64,000 nucleotides of DNA from Rhytidiadelphus loreus (Eukaryota; Streptophyta; Bryopsida; Hypnales; Hylocomiaceae): NCBI GenBank assembly GCA_947034895.1, contig OX344764.1:52247348-52311347 (forward strand). The letters run 5' to 3'. This document shows positions 57,554 through 64,000 of this stretch, piece by piece. The notes under the pieces were generated by a model. That model had not been told where the DNA came from, made no database searches, and saw nothing but the letters and a program-made list of their open reading frames with translations. The translations under genes were made by a program, and so were the position numbers. How positions within the stretch are numbered: position 1 is the first letter of the stretch; every line of letters starts with the position of its first letter.

Positions 57554-58992
57554 AGTTTGCTTTCTCCACTCTTCTATCACCGAAGTTATCTCTCTTCTAT
57601 CATTAAATTAATATAAACTTGTTTTTTTTTCTTATTAAAGTTTAAAAATTAATTTAATTCTCTTGTCTACATGGCAATTTTTGCCTATGTAGCATTCTCT
57701 ACTGGACCGATTTTTGGTTTGCCATGTGTGTGAGCCCCAAATTCGTAACTTGGGACTCATTGTTTTCTTTTTTTTAGTTTATTACAAATTAAGGCATAAA
57801 GTAGTACAAAAAGCCCAAAAAAGAGTGTAGAACCAAAATAGGTATGTCACGTACCAGTATAGCATTTGGTCATAAATAGCCTTTTACCCATAGATTACCC
57901 ATAAAACCCACTTGTATATAGGTTAGAACCCGTAATTAGTGGGAAACAATAGGGCTACTGGGAACTTACCCAAAATAGCCCAAAACCTAGTGCATGTGAC
58001 CAGGATAGGCTAAATTAAGTCTTAGGAGAGTGGGGGAGGTCTCCACATAAATCTCCAAAGATAGGTTCTAGTTTCACCGTTCCACCAGCGAAACATTAGG
58101 AATCCAATTTGTTAGCTTGCAGGTGTCGCTTGTCCCAGACAGGCCGCATGGAGGAATCCACAGCCGCCGGATGGTGTTCTCGGATCTGGAACATGTCGGG
58201 ACATCCACGGCAAAACCCATTCGCCCAGATTCCCTCACATGTGAAAGATTCCCTGACTGCCGGTGATTCAACCGAAGTCAGTTTTTACCTCGCCACCAAC
58301 TGTGTGCCAGAATAGCCTAAGATTTGGCACGTGGCTTGGGGGACTCCATGAGAGGTTCCCCAAAAAGTCTCGGTTTTTTCTGATCTCCAAAGGATCTTTT
58401 TCCAAGCAGTCAACCGCCAAAGGCCACGTTGGGAAATTCATAGAAAATACCCAGGCCGCGGTAAAATCTCACTAAAAATTAGACTAGCATCTTTTATGTT
58501 AATAACGCGCCCCAACAAAATTCATGGAGTTCCAATAGCGGGAAGCAGCCGAAACTGACAACATCCCCCCAATTAATACCTAGGCCGCGGATCTTTGCGG
58601 GGTTGACCGGCGTCCCGGGAGCGTACGAAGTCGGAACGAAGACATCAAGGAGCCTTTTCTTACTCCCTAGAGCCTCCCCAACAACCCTAGCTAGTTACCC
58701 AAGCCAAAAGAGGTAAACCCCAAAAGTTAGGTTTTTACCCTTTTAATTGACTCTAGTTGGCACTAATTTCCGAGGGTTTTTTTGTGATAGAAATAGGGGG
58801 TAGGGGGTCCTTCAGGCTAAAAATGGCATTCTGAAGCCATTGGCGCAATCCATTTGCAATTCCGAGCTAAACTCCAAAAGTTAGAAACTAGGACCAGCGT
58901 AAAACCCAAGATTAGGTGAAAATCTCAAAGTTGGATGAAAATCCGGATGGATGAGGTTACTCGTCGAGGGGGGGAGTGGGCCCTTGGAAACC

Positions 58993-59000
58993 TATAAAAG
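58993..59000 (+). promoter_or_regulatory. TATA box of solo LTR E3
   Basis: TATAAAAG followed by a GC-rich GGGGCCC and CT-rich stretch, about 1.26 kb into the LTR. Transcription would start near 59025, making U3 about 1.3 kb. Confidence 0.55.
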
Positions 59001-59410
59001 GGGGCCCTTCTCTCTCCCAAAACACCCCCAATACTTGTTTTGGGTCCGTGGGTCCAAGCTATCTTGGAATTTTTGGCGTTTCAAGCCAAAAAACCTCTAC
59101 GGTGTTTTTGGAGCACTTTTGGCTTCCGTTGTTGTTCTATTTCAAGCTTTCGAAGGTCCCCTTGGGCCCTTCTACCTTACCTTGTACCTTGTTGTGGGTT
59201 GAGTGGGTTTCACTTACGCTTGCGTGTCCTCGTTGTACCTTGTACTAATCCTAAAGTCACCCCCCACCGTACCTTGGCGATGCCGCTTTGGGGGGCCTTT
59301 AGTATGTAAGTCGGGCCTTGTTTATGCTTACTTTGCGGGCACGATTGCCTTGTATTTCAGTCCTAACCGTCGTCAACCTTCCGTGTTGTTTGTGTGTGGG
59401 CCCCACTGCC

Positions 59411-59728
59411 CTTAAGGCGGCGAAGCTTTGAACCTATAAACTACCCTAGTCTTAGAGTGTGTGTCAAAACAGGCCTTAGACGGCGAAGCTTTGGACCCAG
59501 GGGCATCCCAAGTCTTAGAGTTGGTGTCAAAACCAATTTGACGGCGAAGCTTTGCACCCCATACATTTTTTGGCTCCAAAGTTTAGTTCCCAAGATCTTC
59601 TTGGGAAAAGCCAAAGTTTAGCCCCCAAGAATTGTCCTAGGTTGTAGGAAAGTAGCAGCCCTCCCCGTCCCGAGGTAGCGGGATTAAGAGTCGCAAAATC
59701 CAAGTTTAACCCCCACGGCGAAGCTTTG
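59411..59728 (+). repeat. Repeated GGCGAAGCTTTG motif in E3
   Basis: The 12-mer occurs at 59419, 59482, 59543 and 59717. The first three lie about 61-63 bp apart within a degenerate unit (GTCTTAGAG, GTGTCAAAAC). Confidence 0.8.
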
Positions 59729-59811
59729 ACCTTGACCCTAGACGAACGACATCCAGTTTAATTTTGTGTAAGTGGGTTCCCATATGGGAACCCGAGGGTG
59801 AGGAATTTTGA

Positions 59812-59940
59812 GCCCAGCCAGCCCAGCCAGCCCGCCAGTCCAGCGGCCGGTACAGCAGGCCGGTACAACGCCGGTACACAGTGCCGATACAGCAGCAGTC
59901 CAGTGCCGATACAGCAGCTGATCCAGCAGCCGATTGCTCT
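59812..59940 (+). repeat. CAGC/CCGGTACA-rich imperfect repeat in E3
   Basis: CCCAGCCAG units are followed by CCGGTACAGCAG, CCGGTACAACG and CCGATACAGCAGC variants. Confidence 0.6.
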
Positions 59941-60814
59941 CACAGCTGGTTGCTCTCACGAACTGGTTGCTCCAGACCAAACGGGACGATGCCCTGCGGG
60001 GCCCCAATCTCCTTTTTTGGGGGATTTTTACCCCGACAGGACTGAGAACTGGGGGTCCAGTTAGTGGGTATAAAATAAAAGCTTATCAATCCCAAGAGCA
60101 AGCAAAGGGAGGGGGGAGGAAAAGAAGTCGCCGTTCGCACGCCCAATCTGCACATGCAACCGAACGCTCTCACATCCCTCCAATAAGACAAAACAAACAA
60201 TGGAGCGAGGTTAGAGAGGAACATGACTAAGTAGGGGAGAAAGGAGAGAGAAGATCAATAGTAAAGTAGGCTTAGGGGCGTAAGGGAATCCCCAAAAGGG
60301 CCTCTCCAACCATTAGAGGAAGGATGAGAATGACGCGGAACATGACAACGTAAGAGGGTAGTTAGGCTCGCAAGAAGTTAGCGTCATAGTGTAAGGCTCC
60401 ATTAAGAGTTTGGTAGGAATAGTGTGGGAGTAAAAGAGGAGGAGACAAAGAAAAGGAAAGGGACTATTAAGGGTCGTTAGAGTGTACTACCTCGCAAAAG
60501 ACTAAGCCGTAGGCATTTGACCGCTTCAAAATACGCGTCTACCATGGAATACGAGCACGCGGCCGGAGGCATGGAGGCGAAGGTCGCGCATACAAACAAC
60601 GATCAGGTGAGTCGATAAACTACCCCCCTGCGCTTTTCCTTGAATTTATACTAACCTCTGTTAATTAGTGATTAATTCCGACTAGTAGATAGGAAGTAAG
60701 GGGGGACTTTAAGTTAGACCTAGAAGTTTATCAATAGGACTAGGAATCAGTAGCCGTTAAGGTTAGAACTCACCAAGAAGATAAATTAGATTAGAAAATA
60801 AATTAGGAAAAGAG

Positions 60815-61062
60815 ATCATTTAAATTAGAAGATAAATTAGATCATTTAAATTAGAAGATAAATTAGATCATTTAAATTAGAAGATAAATTAGATCATTTA
60901 AATTAGAAGATAAATTAGATCATTTAAATTAGAAGATAAATTAGATCATTTAAATTAGAAGATAAACTAGATCATTTAAATTAGAAGATAAATTAGATAA
61001 ATTAAATTAGAAGATTAAATTAGGAAGTAAATTAGATAAATTAAATTAGAAAATTAAATTAG
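60815..61062 (+). repeat. 26-bp tandem repeat, seven near-perfect copies plus degenerate tail, in E3
   Basis: The word ATCATTTAAATTAGAAGA recurs at 60815, 60841, 60867, 60893, 60919, 60945 and 60971, always 26 bp apart. It is followed to ~61062 by shorter ATAAATTAAATTAGA variants. Confidence 0.95.
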
Positions 61063-61429
61063 GGAAAAAGATAACTTAGATTAGGAAGAGACCCAATCAA
61101 CTCAGGAAACCATGGAAGGGACTTAGGTAATCCCTCCTCAGTCCTAGGGGAGGTCAATTAGCCTCAGATTCCCATAGATTAGGATAGATTCGGTGGTAGT
61201 TCGCATAGGTTGCCGTTAGGGGACGGTTAGCCCGAACTATTCCCTCGCCAATTGGAGACAACTCCATTGTCACCCGCGGAAACTAGGAACTTAGAAAAGA
61301 AGATCCATTGCTTGGAAGGCACAATGGACCGACGTTTAGTCACCCGTTAGGTTAGAATTTAGTTAACCCCTAGAACCTAGTTGTGTCCGATTAATTACCA
61401 AGGGTGGGTAATTAAGCGCCCACAATGTG

Positions 61430-61615
61430 GCGACAATTTTTTGAGCACATTTATAAATGAATTATTATTTTATTTTTTTGACTTGATCACCTTAACAAAA
61501 TGGACAACAATTTTTTGTTAAGTACTATCCAAGACAATGTGACTAAGGATACAAACGACATCAACACTTTTTTGTTGATTTCTTGTTATGCTAGTCACTA
61601 TTTTTCTACTAGTGC
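61430..61615. other. Flank between solo LTR and palindrome array
   Basis: AT-rich with only short frames. It continues the sequence left of 57724, apart from the LTR insertion. Confidence 0.4.
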
Positions 61616-63420
61616 TTCTTTGCAAGAATCCTTTGGCACCAAAAATAGGCTCCTCGAATTCAAGGAGCCCTTTTTGTCCTTGAAAGCCTTCATTCATTCA
61701 AAGAGATTTTGGGCCAGGGGAAGGCCGTTTCAGGCCTGAAAACCAAACGTACAAAATTAGATTAAAAAAAAAAAAAATTAATTTTTTTTTATTTTTTATT
61801 TTTTTATAAAAAAAATAATTAAAAAATAATTAAATATTAAAGTCTGATGTAGCTGAACTTTGACCACATCAGACTGTTGCGCATGTGGCTAAGTTCCCTG
61901 AGTTAGAAAACTTAAGGAACTTGCGGCCATGTAAAGCAGCTGAATTTCCTCTAATGTAAAAAGCCTTTGGGAATTGAAAGAAGGCTCCTCAAAATCAAAG
62001 AGCCTTCTTTGGGTTCCGAAGAGCCTCCCTTGGAATAATTCTTTGGCACTAAGAAAAGGCTCTTTGAATTCAAAGAGCCTTATAGGTCCTTTAGAGTCTT
62101 CATTGGAGAGCCCTTGAAAATCGAAGGAGGGCTTTTAAAAATCCAAAGAGCCTTCCTTGGAGGAGCCCTTTGGCACCAAAGAAAGTCTTTTTAAATTCAA
62201 GGAGCCTTTTGGAGTTCTTTAAAGCCTTTATTGGAAGAGACCTTTGGCACCAAGAATGGGCTCTTGGAGAGTTCCTTCGGTTCTAAGGAGTATTCTTTAG
62301 AAGAACCCTTTGACACCAAGAAAAGGCTCCTTGGATCTAAAAAGCCTTTAGAAGTGCCTTAGAGTCTTTATTAGAGTAGCCTTGGGAACCAAAGGAGGGA
62401 TCCTTAGAATCTGAAAAGCCTTCCTTGAGATTTAAGGAGCCTTACCTAGAAGAGCCCTTTGGCATCCAAAAAAGGATTTTGGATTTGAGGAATCTATTGA
62501 GGTTCTTTAGAGCCTTAATTGAATAAGTCCTTGGAACTAAGAGAGGGATCCTCCAAATCCAAAGAGCCTTCTTTGGAAGAGCCCTTGGATTCTAAGGAAC
62601 CTTTTTGGGAAAGCCTTTTAGCAACAAGGAAGGGCTCCTTGGATCTAAGGAGAAATCCTTTAGTGAAAAATCTTCTGCACAAAAGAAGATTAAGAATTCT
62701 ATGGATACAAAAATCATTCGTTGGATTTATTGGAGCCTTCCTTAGGAAAGTCGTTGTGGTACCAAAGAGGGACTTCTCATATCTGAGGAATCTTCTTTGG
62801 ATTCTTGAGGAGCCTTCTATGGCACCTAGAGTCTATATAATGACATACCAAAGAAAATTAAAAGAGAACCCTTTGATACTAAGAAATTGCTCCTCAAGAT
62901 ATGATGAGCTTTCTGTGACACCAAGACTCTATGGAATGCCATACCAAAAAGAAAAGAGAAAGCCCTTTGGCACCAAGGAAGGGCTTTTTGACACTCATGA
63001 GAGTTCTAGAGAGCCTTTCCTTAGCTTGAAGGGACCCTCACAAATCACAATGAATTAGAGATTTTCAAATAATCCTTTCTATAAATAAAAAGAGGGTCCT
63101 TTAGTACCAAAAATTGTCTCTTTACATCTGAGGAGTCGTATGATGAATTTTTTTTATTTTTTAAATATTTGAAAAAAAAATTTAATCACAATTCTTATAA
63201 TCCACGAAATTAAGAAGAAGAGGGTCTTTGGCACCAAGAAATGACTCCTCCCATCTGAGAAGCCATCTATTGCATAAAAAAAGTTTAATTTAAAAAAAAA
63301 TTGAATTTAAAATCAAAATTGCAATTCTATAAACTCCGTAAATTAATAGAAGGAAGGTCTTTTTGCACCTAAAATTGACTCCTTATATTTGAGGAGCCAT
63401 CTACTATTTAGTAGTAGTCT
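61616..63420. repeat. Array of short palindromes, part 2
   Basis: The same CTTTGGCACCAAAAATAGG and AGGCTCCT..AGGAGCC units as in part 1, more diverged towards the right. At about 62056-62081 there is a perfect 26-bp palindrome centred on GAATTC. An AT-rich insertion with a small AGTCTGATGT/ACATCAGACT hairpin lies at 61740-61930. Confidence 0.8.
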
Positions 63421-64000
63421 AGATCTAGTAGCCCTATTCTGACCCTATTCTTCCCATAATGATATCCGTCTAACAATTCATAGTCAAGACACATGTGTTT
63501 AGAGTTGGTTAAATAATGGTCAATTGGAGTAGGTGACATAGGCCTTATTGGACTAATTAGTTCAAAGTGGGAGTGGTATTTGGCACCCTAAGGAGTAAGG
63601 ATGACTCAAATCATTTGTAAAATTGTAAACATCAAAAGAATACATACAAAAAGACAAATGTGTGGACAATGGTAATATAATTTGTGCATTCCATCTGCAT
63701 GGGAGTCATAAAAAAAATGAATGGAGAGAACCATAGGATTCTAGAGCATGTATTGCAATGTGTAAATAAGGCCTTTCCTAGATGGATGATGAATGGATGA
63801 TATGGATGAAACTAATTCATACATCATCCCTTTGGTAGTACCTTTTTTGTTGCAAGAGAGGCTAGACTATTATTCTTGGACTTACCTAGTACAACATTTG
63901 AAAGCTAAATCAACTGCCTTAAAATAAAAGTTTTGTAACCACAAATTGATTTTTTTTAATTCTATTTGTAATAATTTATATTTTAGTAATTTTGACATTA
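63421..64000. other. AT-rich DNA to the end of the window
   Basis: No gene, RNA or repeat recognised. Confidence 0.5.

Larger units (their letters stand above)
57729..61424 (+). mobile_element. Solo LTR E3, 3696 bp, with 5-bp target duplication
   Basis: It starts TGTGAGCCCC and ends GCGCCCACA, so it is TGTG...CACA. ATGTG stands on both sides (57724-57728 and 61425-61429). There is no second LTR, primer site or polyprotein, so this is a solo LTR left by recombination between two LTRs. LTRs of this size are known from Ogre/Tat-type gypsy elements. A TATA box, a GGCGAAGCTTTG repeat and a 26-bp tandem repeat lie inside. Its first 388 bp also occur at 2881. Which transcript end belongs to R and U5 cannot be read here. 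No long conserved ORF is seen. Confidence 0.85.

Noticed and set aside
61425..61435. TGGCGAC after the long LTR as a tRNA primer-binding site
   Set aside because: Only seven bases fit and the next bases do not extend the match. The exact ATGTG target duplication explains the junction as a solo LTR.

Overview
The window is nuclear DNA of a land plant. It opens with the 3' end of a DYW-class PPR gene, a family that is hugely expanded in land plants. Genes carry GT-AG introns, AT-rich stretches are long, and Ty1/copia, hAT and long-LTR type elements are nested in each other. Nothing in the sequence fixes the species. A large, repeat-rich genome (fern, lycophyte, bryophyte or gymnosperm) is an inference only. 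Apart from the PPR end, almost every gene-like sequence lies in or beside mobile DNA.

Layout: 1-431 PPR-DYW 3' end. 432-9390 decayed intergenic DNA with an LTR fragment, AGTTGCA-rich DNA, a 212-bp tandem duplication carrying telomere-like CCCTAAA units, and a degenerate ~100-bp repeat. 9390-13632 probable element with two SWIM zinc-finger pseudogenes. 13640-14155 tail of a broken Gly-rich gene. 14273-26921 is a 12.6-kb hAT-type element with a perfect 8-bp target duplication. It is filled with GGGCGAC-rich arrays, including a 162-bp repeat with no indels, and is split by an intact, very young Ty1/copia element (19591-24724) with indistinguishable LTRs and an apparent half-tRNA primer site. 27852-29336 intact protein-kinase-like ORF. 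29530-47130 a block with four GTCCGC-rich clusters around a RING-finger pseudogene and a hAT transposase pseudogene.

Inside that block sit two related 3.4-3.8-kb TG...CA elements (32319-35753 and 38859-42650). Each has an exact 5-bp target duplication and one long acidic coiled-coil ORF, and neither has a visible internal LTR pair. Removing the first restores the reading frame of the RING gene. 47195-48147 foldback sequences. 48480-55568 two tandem copies of a spliced gene joining a ParB-like domain to an N4/N6-type DNA methyltransferase fold, both ending in the same hAT-like GCTCACA/CAACCCTG terminus. 55569-63420 an array of short palindromes broken by a foldback sequence and a 3.7-kb solo LTR (57729-61424, 5-bp target duplication).

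The genes do not form a pathway. The common theme is cargo-bearing mobile DNA: elements with GC-rich subterminal repeat clusters next to transposase, kinase-like, RING, SWIM and ParB-methyltransferase genes, in different stages of decay. The best candidates for something little described are the ParB-methyltransferase copies, the ORF-bearing TG...CA elements, the GGGCGAC hAT element and the dispersed GTCGGATCCGAC foldback family.
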